A DNA stretch of 64,000 nucleotides from Calonectria ilicicola (lineage: Eukaryota > Ascomycota > Sordariomycetes > Hypocreales > Nectriaceae), in contig CP085831.1 of assembly GCA_020809705.1 (NCBI GenBank), forward strand, positions 2,542,001 through 2,606,000. The letters run 5' to 3'. Under the pieces are notes generated by a model. It did no database searches, was not told the origin of the DNA, and saw only the letters and a list, made by a program, of their open reading frames with translations. Shown piece after piece: positions 11,969 to 25,069 of this stretch (positions are counted from its first letter, which is position 1; each line of letters opens with the position of its first letter). The position numbers and the translations under genes were made by a program.

Positions 11969-14003
11969 ATCTTCCTTTATTGCTCAAACTGACGTGCCTG
12001 ATTTTATCTAGGAACACGAACCGTTACACCAGGGACCGAACCTTAGTCGCTGTCAACAAGTGATGGACAGAGAACTTCACACAAAAGTCATGCAACTTAC
12101 TTCAAAAGTAGACGAAGAATTTCCGCTTCATCTAATCCTACTGTCTTGTGCAAACCAACTCTTCAGTGCCTTTGACATTATGATCAAATGGGCCTAGGAA
12201 TAGCCAAGTCAATGAGCCAGACAACTCGACCGCAACAACTAACAAATGATATTCACCAACTACGTTGCTTAGAGAAAATATACAGAGCAAACCTGGGGAT
12301 AGTAACGCGCATAGAGGTGTGCACGGCGGCAAGGCTGCAACCTCAGTCTTAATGGACAGGCTAGCAATGTTGATGGCGACTTCAAATTTCTGTTGAAGCA
12401 TTCGTTGCTCACTGTTTGCATCTAGCGTACATGTTTAATTCTTACAGGACGGCTTTTGAGTAGAGCCAATATCAACTGCAGGAAATAGCTTGAACAATCA
12501 AGCTACAGCTGAAGGCTGCACAATACAAAGAGTTTCTTGGCTAGTGAAATTTTCCAAAGTTCATTAAGAGCTTTATCCCTCCAAATTTATGACCATCAAG
12601 GTCCAGAGTACTGCAACACCTTTCACCAGGTTGAATCAAATAGGAAGTATCGGATTTAAGTGACAGCAAGCACGGGAGATTGATGAATCATAAAAAGTTA
12701 GTGGGGTTTCACAAAAGTTAATTTGAGTGATGTCAATGCACTAGTCTTGCTCCGATTTGTTATTAACAGCCTCAATTGGCTCGTCACTTGTTTCGTGTCG
12801 ACCCCTCTCTCAGATATATAGCATTGCATTATATAACCCCGCTCGGAGCACTCGGATAGCAAATCGCTTCCCGATTAGGCATTGGTAAATCTGCCACCTC
12901 ATATTAGTTCACCCGCTCTTACCGGCCTTGTCTTAAATGCATGCCGCTTTTACATTCTCAAGTTCATTTTATTGAACGGGCCGAAATCTCTGCCCCATTA
13001 CATACCTTGGTAGACACTGAGCATTAGTTGAAAGGCGAGTCCAACATATAAATCCAAGCGAAACCTTGCTATATAAATAGCACTATATCATTAGGTAGAC
13101 GAATCTCCCAAGATCATGGGAATTGGGAGGTATGGGTTGGCTAAAGAGAGTCTAATGGTTTGTCTAGTTCGCTAGCCTAATTTCTGACCCGTTTCGATAT
13201 CCAGTGGTATACCGACGTCATAAAACTTTCCGGTTTTTTTTGTTTGGCTGCATCTAATGTCCCAGTAACTTCAAGAATATGTTTATCCAAGGCCCTTTTG
13301 CTTCCACCACAGGAAACACTTTTTAATTTTGCAGACATATAACACCAAGAGGAGCATTTGGTGGTATTGTTGGCGGTGGCTTAATCCATAGTGCCTAATT
13401 CTCATGACTAAGTTGATCAGGCACTGAAAGTCATACTGAAATGCTGTATGGGTCTTGATGCCCAACAATAAAACAGTCTACCAGACTCGAATACGAGACC
13501 AAAATCGAAGAGAGCCTTTTATTCCAACTGAGGATCAATGCACCGGTTGACACAGGAAGTTGAATAAAACAGCCGTGTGATCGCCGCTAAATATGTTGAG
13601 ATTGTGGGACCTCTTACCGCACTGCCGCGTTTGCTACTTTGATTTGAGCGAGTCAGATTGGCCACAGCACAGTTGCACATAAATAAATTACGTCGCAATC
13701 AAATCCAAGTCGCGGTTACTCGAGAGCGAAACCGAGTCCGAGTGTGACGAAATAACTCCGCTTCAAATCCAATCCCTTTGATTGGGACATCTCATGCAAC
13801 CAAAGGCGGCTTCCCTATGTAGGTGGTCTTACATGATGATGCTTCTTGTTGGAAGTGTTTGCAGTTAGTGGATCTCCTGCAAGGGTGTGTGGAAGTAAAC
13901 GCGGACGAAGATTATAAGAACACCTTGCCGCCTCAATTCTCGTCCTTCAATCAGTCAATAGCTCTATCATTATATTTGTCTTAAGAATTCACCAAGATCA
14001 GTC
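11969..14003. other. Intergenic part of the gene island, no gene recognised
   Basis: Normal composition with short uninformative frames on both strands. The last few hundred bases should be the peroxygenase promoter; ATTATAAG near 13911 is a possible TATA element about 90 bp before the ATG. Confidence 0.5.
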
Positions 14004-14972
14004 ATGAAGCTTTCAATCACCTTCCTGTCCGGGATTGTTTCAGCATCTGCTTACGCATCCGGATCCATTGAGGGTTGGCGCCCCGCAGGGCCAGAGGATT
14101 GTATGTCCTCTTTCTTCAGCATTTAAGACTTGCTAACAAATCTAGTTCGGGGTCCCTGTCCCATGATGAATACATTGGCCAACCACGGATTCCTGCCTCA
14201 TGATGGGAAAAACTTGACCAAGGACGTCGTGGTTGGTGCTCTGAAAAGAGGAATTAACTTCAATGAGACACTCGGAGGAGTCATGTTTGACCAAGCCGTC
14301 GTCGCGAACCCAGAGCCAAACGCTACATTTTTTACTCTGTGAGTTTAGATAATTCCTTTCCAAAAACACAGACCTAACCGTTCCAGTGATCATCTCAATC
14401 GACATAATGTTTTGGAGCATGACGCAAGTTTGAGGTTAGTTTGCAATTCACCAAACCCAAACAAGGCAAATATTAACTATCCAGCCGTCTGGACGCTCAC
14501 TTCGGAAATAACCATGTCTTCAATCAAGAGGTATTCAATACAACCAAAGCATATTGGACTAATGAGACGCTGGATGCCATAATGCTGGCCAACGGAAAAC
14601 TGTTCCGCCAAATTGAATCCAGAGCAACCAATCCAAACTACACATTCACGTCCACAACAGAAGAATTCAGTCTTGGTGAGCTTGCCGCTCCTATAATTGT
14701 GTTCGGAGACATGGAAACAGGAACTGTTCTTAGGAGTCTAGTGGAATATTTCTTTGGTTAGTATCATGCCGGCGTATCTGTTTGCACTTGTCTAACATCC
14801 TATAGAAAATGAGCGTCTTCCAGCCGAGTTAGGATGGTCAAAGAAAACGGATCCCATCACGCTCCAGCAAATTGGAGAAATGTCGGAGCTTATCAGGAAT
14901 GCTACCAATCTTTTTACCGATAGTAGTGCATTCAAGGCAATCAGCTCTCGAGATCTCCATAGCGGTCTTTAA
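14004..14972 (+). CDS. Secreted heme-thiolate peroxygenase (chloroperoxidase/UPO family)
   Basis: Five exons: 14004-14100, 14146-14338, 14387-14434, 14485-14756 and 14806-14972. All introns are 44-52 bp with GT...AG borders and CTAAC/TTAAC/CTAACA branch sites, giving 258 residues. The protein starts with a signal peptide (MKLSITFLSGIVSASAYA). It then has GPCPMMNTLANHGFLP with the PCP motif whose Cys37 is the axial heme ligand, and EHDASLRRLDAHFG, the EHD-S motif (E107-H108-D109, S111) binding Mg and a heme propionate. Length and motifs fit the short unspecific peroxygenases, extracellular enzymes that use hydrogen peroxide to oxygenate small organic substrates. Several N-glycosylation sequons (NLT, NET, NAT) support secretion. 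The acid-base residue was not assigned with certainty. All exons join in frame without a stop, so the gene looks intact despite lying between two RIP-mutated blocks. Confidence 0.9.
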
Positions 14973-15399
14973 AATGATGCCCCAGTCCCTATTTGGGCCA
15001 TCGGTGGAACCAATCAAATGGGAGATTCTAGATAGAGCATACATTTCTTAACTTTCAATCCAACTTAACCACCTTTAAGTAGTCTATCCAATTCACTTCT
15101 TAATTAATCGCCAGGTATATAGTGAAGTTTATGTTAGATTTTACTATAATGTTAGTTGTGTTATGCTATTTAAAGAAGCTTGCTTTTAAAATAGCTCTTT
15201 TAGCTATACCTTAGCTTTACTTTACTTAAGTTTTATTTTACACTTTATATTATATAAAATATCATTATTTATATTTTATTATATTAATTATATTCTATTA
15301 ATTATTTAATTAAATTATTATTTATATTTATTATAATTTATAATATAATTAAATAGCTTATATTAAAGATATATTAATTTAAGAATATAAAAAGAAAAT

Positions 15400-15850
15400 A
15401 TTATAATTTATAATATATTTAAATAATTTATAATAATAAAATAATATTAATTTTATAATTTATTAAAAAAATAAAATTTATTATATATACATTTTAAATA
15501 TTTTAATTTTATATTATTAATTTTAATATAAATAATTAAAAATTTATTTAAAAAAAATATAAAATTATAAAAAATATTATATAAAAATATAATAAATTTA
15601 TATTTAAAGAATTAAATTTAATAAAAAAAAGTTTTATTATAAATATTTATAATAATAAATATAAAAATTAAATAATTAAAATTTAAAAAAAAAGTAAAAT
15701 TTATTTATAAAGGTTAAGAAAGGTAATAAATAGATTTTATATAAATTTTAAAATTAAGGAAAAAGAAGGGCTAGATAGTATTTATTTAAGTAATTAAAAG
15801 TGTTTTTTTTTATTTAATATTTAGTAAAAATATAATTATTAAAGAATCTT
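15400..15850 (+). repeat. Family C repeat, partial copy 1
   Basis: Matches the right-hand part of the 18530-19260 copy, ending with the shared string AAAATATAATTATTA. Class unknown. Confidence 0.65.
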
Positions 15851-15984
15851 TTTATTAATATAATTTAAATAATTTTAATTAATTAATTAATTATTATAAA
15901 TAAATTAAATTAAATTTTATATAAATTTAAATAAAATAAAAAATTAAATATTTATTTTAAAATTAATAAAATTAAATTATTTTA

Positions 15985-16302
15985 ATATTATAGTGTAATA
16001 ATTAGCACGCTATATAACGCGTTTATATAAAGACCAGGGTTCAATTTCCTATACCACCTTTAACCTAGGTTAACGGATTTTTTCTTTATTATTAATAATT
16101 ATATATTAATTGTATTATAAAAAAGGCTATTTAGGGGGTTTTTTATCCTTAAAGGGTTTTTCCTACCTAATATAAAGGTTAAAAAGCCAAGCTAAATATA
16201 TAGCGTTTAGTGTACTCCTAGGTAAAAGTAGTAGTTTAAGCTATAATTAATCTTATAAGCTTGTAAGTTCTAGTTAAGCTGCTAGATAGGGTTTTTTTTT
16301 TT
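15985..16302 (+). mobile_element. tRNA-derived SINE, copy 1
   Basis: The head resembles a tRNA with an A box (TAGTGTAATAATTAGCACGC, from 15991) and a B box (GGGTTCAATTTCC). It is followed by a unique body containing GGCTATTTAGGGGG and TCCTAGGTAAAAGTAGTAG, and ends in a T-rich tail after GATAGGG. It is about 320 bp and near-identical in layout to the copy at 43785. Confidence 0.8.
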
Positions 16303-16374
16303 AAAAAAAAAGTTTTTTAATTAAAAATTAATAATAAAATAATATAAAAGGATAATAATTATATTATTATTAAA

Positions 16375-17105
16375 TATTAAAAAAAAAGCATTTTTAATTA
16401 CTTAAATAGATATTATTTAACCTTTTCTTTTTCCTTAATTTTAATATATTATTTACTTTAACCCTTTAACTTTCTCCTTTAATTTTAAAAATTATAAATA
16501 AAAGTTAATTTATTTAAAAAATTTTTATATTTAATTATTATATTAATAATTATAAATATTTATTATAAAATTTATATTTTTTCCTTTTAGATTTTTAAAT
16601 TTAAATTTATTATATTTTTATATTATTTTTTAAAAATAATTAAATTTTTTTTAATAAACTTTTTATTATTTATATAAAATTTATTTTTATAAAATATTTT
16701 AAATTTATATTTAATAAGCTTTATTTTTTATAATATTATAAAATTAATAATTTTAATTTTATTATATATATAATAAAAAATTTTATTTTTATTAAATTTT
16801 TTTTAATAATAAATATATTAATTAAATAATAATTATTTATAAAGATTATTATTAATATATTTTTTAATATTTAAGTAATTTAGATTATAATTTTAAAGAA
16901 TATAATATTTAAATAATATTATATTAAAAGTAATAAAGAATATATATTAAGATTTATAATTTTAATAAAAGAAATTATTTTAAATATAATTATTTAAGTC
17001 TTTATAAAAGTAATTTTATTATAAAGTTAATTATATTTATTATTATTATAGCTTTAGAGCTTTCTTTAAGTTAAAGCTTATAATTTATTAAAATAAAAGC
17101 TAGAT
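16375..17105 (-). repeat. Family C repeat, copy 2 (inverted)
   Basis: Starts with the reverse complement of the family end (AAAAGCATTTTTAATTACTTAAATAG) and ends near a degenerate GAGCCCACGATTTACC-type sequence. It lies about 70 bp right of SINE copy 1. Confidence 0.65.
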
Positions 17106-18185
17106 TTTATTTTTATTATAATTTTTTATATTTTAATAAATAAAAAACTTTAAAAAATTAATATAATAAATATAAAAAAAGATATTATTAATTTAAATTT
17201 AATTAATAGTAAAAGTATAAATTAATATAAGTAAGAAATTATTAATTAATTAAAGTTAAAAAAAAATTTATAAATAAAAGAATTTAAGCTTTTAAAAAGA
17301 AAATTAAATATTTTTAAAAAAAAGAAGATAATTATTTAATTAAATATTATTTAAAAAAAATTATAATAATTTCTTTAAAAATAAAGAAGAAAGATTATTA
17401 TATAAAAATAATTAAGATATATATTAATCTTAATAATAATTTTAAATTTATTAAAGTATTAAAGGAAAATATAGTAATATATATATCTAAGTATTTAACT
17501 TAATTGTTAATAGTAATATAAGAATCTTAAGTAATAATAATAAAGATTAAATTAATATATTAGTAATTAAATTTATATTAATTTATTTAAATAATAATAG
17601 AAGAAATTAATCTTTTAAAAGTAAATATTTAATATGTTATATTTTTTAAGAACTTCTTATTAATAAAGAAAATAAAATATATTTATTTTAAGAAATTATA
17701 AATATTATTAATACTTTTAAAAATTAAGATATATTTATAAATAAAGAAGTAATAGTAAATAAAAATAATAATATTAATAATAAATTTAAAAAAAAAAACT
17801 AATATATTATAACTTTAATAAATTAGAATAATTAAATCTTTCTTATATTAAATATTTTTAATAATAAAATAATAAAAACCTTAGAATAAGATTATATTTA
17901 AAAGAAAAAATCCTTTAAAAAATCTTAAAGGAAATTAATTATAAATTTATAAAAAAAATCTAATTTTAAATAATTAATAAAATATATTTATATTAAAATT
18001 TAAATCTATAAAAATAGATATATTAATAAATAAAGAATAATTTATAATAATATAAAAGTTAATCAATTAATAATTAATAAAAAAGTATTATTTTTTATAA
18101 TAGATCTTAAAATAAATTAATTAATTATAGTAGATTTAGAAAGAGTAAGAGTAAATTAAGTTAATAAGTAGGTAAAGTGGTTAAT

Positions 18186-18300
18186 TGTATCTTAGTTAGG
18201 CGAATTATGTAGCTAAACTTAGTTGTCTCTGCCGCTATTATAGCTTTAAAGCTCTCTTTAAAGTAGAGCCCACGATTTACCAAAAAGTAGACAAAGTTTA
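18186..18300 (-). repeat. Family C repeat, short but little-mutated end
   Basis: Keeps GTTGTCTCTGCCGCTATTA and GAGCCCACGATTTACC, which show what the AT-saturated ends of the other copies once looked like. Confidence 0.65.
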
Positions 18301-18529
18301 TAATTTTCTTTTTAAAATTAAAAAATAATAAATTTATAATAATAAAAATTTATATTAATATTTAAACTATATTAAAACTTTTAGTAAATCTTTTATTAAA
18401 TTAGAAATTTAATATTTTATATTAAGTAAATATATTAAATTAAAAAATTAAAATTATTATGAATTTTATAAAAAAAATTTAAATATTAATAATAATATAT
18501 AAAAGATAATATTATAATAATGTTAAAAT

Positions 18530-19260
18530 AATTTTAATAAATTATGGGCTTTAATCTAAAAAAAGCTTTAAAACTATAATAATAATAAATATAATTAAAT
18601 TTAATTATATAATTTGTTTAATTAAAATATAATTAATTTTATAATAAGATTATTTTTATAAAAATATAAATAATTATATTTAAAATAACTTCTTTTACTA
18701 AAATTATAAATTTTAATATATATTCTTTATAATTAAAATTATTTATTTATTAAAAGATATATTAACAATATTTTTTATAAATAATTATCTTTTATATTAT
18801 ATACTAAATATTAATTAAAATTTATTAAAAATAAATTAAATATAAATAATAATATTAATTTTTATAATTTATTAAAAAATAAAATTTATTATATATAAAT
18901 TTTAAATATTTTAATTTTATATTATTAGTTTTAATATAAATAATTAAAGTTTTATTAAAAAAGAATATAAAACTAAAAAGAATATTATATAAAAGTATAA
19001 TAGATTTATATTTAAAAGGCTAAATTTAATAAAAAAGAGCTTTATTATAAATATTTATAGTAATAAGTATGAGAATTAAATGGTTAAGATTTAAAGAAAA
19101 GTGAGATTTGTTTGTAGAGGTTAAGGAAGGTGATAAATGAATATTCTAAGGTTAAGGAAAAGGGAGGGCTAGATAGTACCTATTTAAGTAATTAAAAGTG
19201 CTTTTTATTTTATTTAATATTTAGTGAAAATACAATTATTAATTAAAATAATATTAATAA
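18530..19260 (+). repeat. Family C repeat, near-full copy 4
   Basis: About 730 bp, from TTATGGGCTTTAATC to GTGAAAATACAATTATTAAT. The right part keeps GGTTAAGGAAGG and GGGCTAGATAGTACC. No TIRs are visible; the ends do not decide between LTR and other classes. Confidence 0.7.
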
Positions 19261-20404
19261 ATTTTATTATTATTTTATTTAAAAATAAAAAAAATATACA
19301 TTAAGATTTTTAAATAGGTAAATATTTAGCATTTTCTTTTTATTTTTTTTAAAAAAAGTATTAATAATTATAATATATTAATTTAAAATAATATATATAA
19401 TAAATTAAATCTAAAAATCTATAATTATTTAAAAAAATTAAAAAATAATGTATTTTAAATTATTAAATAAAGAAATTATTTTTAATAAAGTTAATTAAAA
19501 TATTTTAAAAAATATTCTTAGAAATTATATTTTTTTTACTAAAAACCTAAATAAATTTACTTTTTTAAAAATAAAGAAAAAAAATAAAAATAATTAAATT
19601 TTTAATTTTAATATATAAAAATAAAAAATTAATTACAATATTAAATTTAAAATCTTTTATTTTAAAAATATTAAAAGTTAAATTTTAAATAATAATATAT
19701 ATATATATATAATTATTTATTTAAATTTATAAATTAATTATAATTAACTTTAAATGATTATTTAAAAATATAAAAGAATATTATTTTTATTAAAATTTTA
19801 ATAAAAGATTAAATAAGAATCTTATTTATTAATAATTAATATAAAAAGAAGATTAGATTTAAATCTTACTTTTTAAATTTTAAAAATTATAAATTTTTAA
19901 CTAAATTCTTTAATAGATTATATAAATAAGAATAAATAAAATAAATTAATAAGTTAATTTTATTTATTAGCTTTATATTTATAATCTAGAAAATTATAAA
20001 TAATAAGAAAAAAGATAAATTATTATAAATTTATAAATATTTGATTATATAATTATTTTAAATATATATTTATTATTTTTATAATAAGATATTATTTAAA
20101 TATTATATAAAAAAATTAATTTATTATTATAAATATTTAAAGCTTTTTTTAATAATTTTTAATATAATAAAAATATTATAATTAATTTATAATAATTAAA
20201 TATAAAAAATTAAAAAGATTAAAGATTATTTTAGTAAATTTTAAAATTTACTTATTTATATAAAATAATTTATAAATACTATATTTTAAATATATAAATA
20301 TTATAATATTCTTTAATATTTATAAAGATTATTTAAAATACTTATATATTATTTTTAAATTATTTTAAAAACTTAATATATTATTATTATTAAAAGAATC
20401 CTTT

Positions 20405-20527
20405 ATAAAATTCTTATTAATAAAATTATTAAGATTTTATATTAATAAAATTATTAAGATTTTATATTAATAAAATTATTAAGATTTTATATTAATAAAA
20501 TTATTAAGATTTTATATTAATAAAATT
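20405..20527 (+). repeat. 25-bp tandem repeat, about 4.7 units
   Basis: Unit TAAAATTATTAAGATTTTAT plus ATTAA, in consecutive near-perfect copies directly left of the unmutated patch at 20.56 kb. Confidence 0.9.
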
Positions 20528-20554
20528 AAATTAATAAATATAAAAATATAAATA

Positions 20555-21125
20555 AAAGCCTTTTCCAAATGTCACAAACGAAAGTCACTTCATCCAGGAT
20601 CCTTTGTATCCAATCCTCGTACTGGTGACCACGGATATCTTCCACAAATTGTCGTCTGCATCAAGTTTATTCTTGAGGAATGCTTGGAGCTTGTATTCAA
20701 TAAGCCTCATCTTCTATAATATTACAAGGTTGATAATATTGGTTTTATTAGACATATATTAGAGAAGTCTATTTTTATTAAGCTTTATTTAGAAATATAT
20801 ATATTGGCTAAGTAATAATTGCTTATAGAGAGTGTTATTAATATACCTCTTAGTAAATAGGTAGTTTTAATTATAGATAATATAATATTTAAATAATATT
20901 ATATTAAAGGTAATAAAGGATATATATTAGGATTTATAGTCTTAATAAGGAAAGCTATTTTAAATATAATTATTTAAGTTTTTATAAAGATAATCTTATT
21001 ATAAAGTTAATTATATTTTAATTAAGTAAATTATATAATTAAATTTAATTATATTTGTTATTATTATAGCTTTAGAGCTCTCTCTAAATTAGAGCCTATA
21101 ATTTATTAAAATAAATAAAAGCCTT
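20555..21125 (-). repeat. Family C repeat, long variant with unmutated 165-bp patch
   Basis: 20560-20720 has normal composition and matches the 25.2-kb copy (CACAAACGAAAGTCACTTCA), then continues further than that copy does. The remainder, with AAGGATATATATTAGGATTTATAGTC, rejoins the common family sequence. Confidence 0.75.
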
Positions 21126-21334
21126 AAAAAATATTAATTTTTTAAATAATCTTGAGAACCTTAAAATATTAAATTAATATAATTAAATAATTATATTATT
21201 TAATTTTATATTTTATATAAAAAATAAATCTTTTTCTTAAAAAAGAAAAATAATAATATTAATTAAAAATTAGAAAATTAAAAAATTAAAAGTAAAATTA
21301 TAAAAAGAAATATATATTTTAAAAGTTATTTTAA

Positions 21335-21655
21335 TAAATTATAAATTTTAATTTAAAAAAAGCTTTAAAATTATAATAATAATAAATATAATTAAATTTA
21401 ATTATATAATTTATTTAATTAAAATATACTTAATTTTATAATAAAATTAAATTTAATAAAAAAATTTTATTATAAATATTTATAATAATAAATATAAAAA
21501 TTAAATAATTAAAATTTAAAAAAAATAAGATTTATTTATAAAGATTAAAAAAATAATTTTAAAATTAAGAAAAAAGAAGAATTAAATAGTATTTATTTAA
21601 ATAATTAAAAGTACTTTTTTTTATTTAATATTTAATAATAATATAATTATTAATT
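21335..21655 (+). repeat. Family C repeat, internally deleted copy
   Basis: Carries both ends (GCTTTAAAATTATAATAATA and AATATAATTATTAA) but lacks the middle. Confidence 0.65.
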
Positions 21656-21894
21656 TTAAAAGCTATCCTTAATTTAATTAAAAAAAGAAAATATATTTTA
21701 AAAATAAAAAATAAGTTTTAATAAGCTTTATTATTTTCTTTTACTTTAATTTAAAAAAACTACTTTTTTTATAAATAAATATTTTTTAAAAAAAGAAATT
21801 AATAATATAATCTTATATTTTAATTTAATATATAAATAAAATAAAAAGTTAATTATATTATTAAAATATATTTAATTAATAATATATATTAATT

Positions 21895-22630
21895 ATTTTA
21901 ATAAATTATAAACTTTAACTAAAAAAAGCTTTAAAGCCATAATAATAACAAATATAATTAAATTTAATTATATAATTTATTTAATTAAAATATAATTAAC
22001 TTTATAATAAGATTATTTTTTTAAAAACTTAAATAATTATATTTAAAATAACTTTTTTTATTAAAATTATAAATATTAATATATATTTTTTATTATTTTT
22101 AATATAATATTATTTAAATATTATATTCTTTATAGTTAAAACTACTTGTTTATTAAAAAATATATTAATAATAATTTTTATAAATAATTATCTTTTATAT
22201 TATATATTAAATATTAATTAAATATATTAAAAATAAATTAAATATAAATAATAATATTAATTTTATAATTTATTAAAAAATAAAATTTATTATATATAAA
22301 TTTTAAATATTTTAATTTTATATTATTAATTTTAATATAAATAATTAAAAATTTATTAAAAAAGAATATAAAATTATAAATAATATTATATAAAAATATA
22401 ATAAATTTATATTTAAAAGTTTAAATTTAATAAAAAAGAGCTTTATTATATATATTTATTATTATAAATATAAAAATTAAATAATTAAGATTTAAAAAAA
22501 GTAAGGTTTATTTATAAAGATGAAAAAAATAATAAATAAATTAAAGAAAAGAAAGAGCTAAATAATATTTATTTAAGTAATTAAAAGTGTTTTTTTTTTT
22601 AATATTTAATAAAAATATAATTATTAATAT
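21895..22630 (+). repeat. Family C repeat, near-full copy
   Basis: Colinear with 18530-19260 over its length, with heavier C/T and G/A decay. Confidence 0.7.
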
Positions 22631-24129
22631 ATTAATTATATTATATAAAATATTAAAACTTAATATTAATTTATTAAAATAGAAACAATAGAATTAATAT
22701 AAATATATTATAAATTATAAATATAATTATATTTTATTAAAAATAAAATAATTTATATTTTTATAAATTATGTTATATGATATATTTTAATAAATTAAAA
22801 ATTAACTTTTATATATAATATTAAAAATAATAAAAAATAATAATTATATTATAATATTTAAGCTAATACTTACTTAAAGTATATTATATTTTTAATATAA
22901 TTAATATTAATATAAATATATTTTTTTAATTATTAATAAAAAATAAAAAAAATAAATCTTAATTAAAAAAAGAATTTAATTAAATATAAAAAAAAAGTAT
23001 AAAATAGATTAAATGTTTTATTTTATAAAATTTAAAGTTAAATTATATTTTTTTAATAACATTAAAAAAATATAGAAAATATTTTAAATAAAATGATATT
23101 TTAAAATAATTAAAGAACTAAAATAATAAAATTAGATTATTATTTAATTAAATAAATAAATTATTATATTTAAAAGAACTAAATAATATTATATAATTTT
23201 ATTTTTTAAAAAAAGTAATCAAATTAATAATATAAAAAATATATTAATATAAATTCTATTTTAATTAAAAAAGAATTATATAAAAAATATATATTAATTA
23301 TATTATTAAAGATTTAAAATTAATTATTAAAAGTAAAATAAAGAATTATAAAATATATTAATATAATTAAATAAATTATTAAAAATTATTAAATAAACTA
23401 ATATTAATTTAATTATTTTATATTTTATTTTATATAATAATAATAAACTTTATTATAAATTTATTTACTATAAAATCTAAGAAGTAATTATAATATAATT
23501 TTAAAAGAAAATACTATAATATTCTTTTAATAATTATTTATAAATTCTTTAAAATATATATATTTATTTTAAATAATATTAAGTTTATTATAATAAATTA
23601 AATATAAGTTTTATATAAAGAATTATTAAGCAATAATTAGAGGATTTTTAAAGTTATTATCTTAAATTATAATTATAAATTTACTTTAAAAATATAAATA
23701 AAATTATAAAAATTATTCCCTGCTAGGGAAAGTTAGTATTAAAGTAGTATATTATAGAATATATTAAATTTCATTCCTAATAGAATATATAAGACTTTTA
23801 TCCTACTATTTCTTTTAAACTTTACTAGTATATTTAGCCCTTTAACTAAGCTTTTAGCTAGCTGTATTAATTTTAATTATAATAGAGAGTAGCTTATTAA
23901 GCTATTAGTAATTCTTTTAAAGTTTTTTAAGAAACTTAATCTTTTAATAATATAATTAAGTATTTATATTTAATTTTATTAATAAGAATTAAAGCTTCTT
24001 TAATTAATTATTAATAAAGTTCATTATTTTTTAAACTATTTTAAAATATATATAGAATTTAATTTTAAAGATTTTATAATTTAATATTATAAATTATATT
24101 ATTATTTATTAATATAAAAAAAAAAATAA

Positions 24130-24366
24130 AAGAGGTTTGTTTGAGTGTGCGTTACTGCATTCCTGGCTGGTAGAAAATTCTTCCTTTTATTGTACGAGGG
24201 TTCCATCTATCAAGGTTTTCATCTTGTGTTGCCTTTAGGCTTCAGAGTTGGCACAAGGGCGATTGTACCAATCGATGTGAAAGTCTATCATGAGGCGTGC
24301 CTTTAGGTCCCGTGACCTTGTCGGCATCTTCCTTTCCTAAAAGGAAGAAAATAACTATATGAAAGA
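24130..24366 (+). mobile_element. LTR family A, copy 2: unmutated 3' fragment
   Basis: Only the last 235 bp or so of the LTR, ending GAAAGACA. It keeps nearly all G and C (for example GTGTGCGTTACTGCATTCC). The matching stretch of copy 1, near 5195-5240, is purely A/T. This fragment is the best guide to the original LTR sequence. Confidence 0.85.
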
Positions 24367-25069
24367 CATATATTTTTTATATTAATAAATTTAAGAATTT
24401 TTAATCTTTTTATTAATTATTAATTAAAAGTAAATAATAATATAAATATAATTTATTTTTTTAATAAAATAATTAAAATTAAGAAATGTATAAAAAGATA
24501 AATTAAATTAAATAATTTAAATTAAAATAAGGAATATATTTTAATATTAAATTTTATTAGATTTTTTTATTAAAGTATTAAAGATAATATTTTTAGATTA
24601 TTATAATATTTAGTAATTTTTTTATTTTAAACTTATATTTATAAGCTTTATTTAGTATATTAATCTTATTGAATAATTAGATTTATATATAAGTAAAAAA
24701 AGAATTATAAAATTATTTAATATTTATTTATTATTTTTAATAATATATTATTTATAAATTAATAAAATATTAAAGAAAAAAAATTAAGTAGTAAAAATAA
24801 TATTATATTATTTTATTATAAATTATTTATTAAAATTATAAATAAATATATTTATTTTATTATAATTTAATTTAAATAATTTATATTTATTAATTATTAA
24901 AATATTATTTACTAAATTAATAATAAATTAAAAAATAAATAATAAATTAAAATATATAAAATATTTAAATAATTTATTAAATTAATAAATATTATATAAT
25001 TAAGTATAATTATTTATTATATAATCTTAAATTATTATAAAATATAAATATAATAAAAAAAAATCAATA

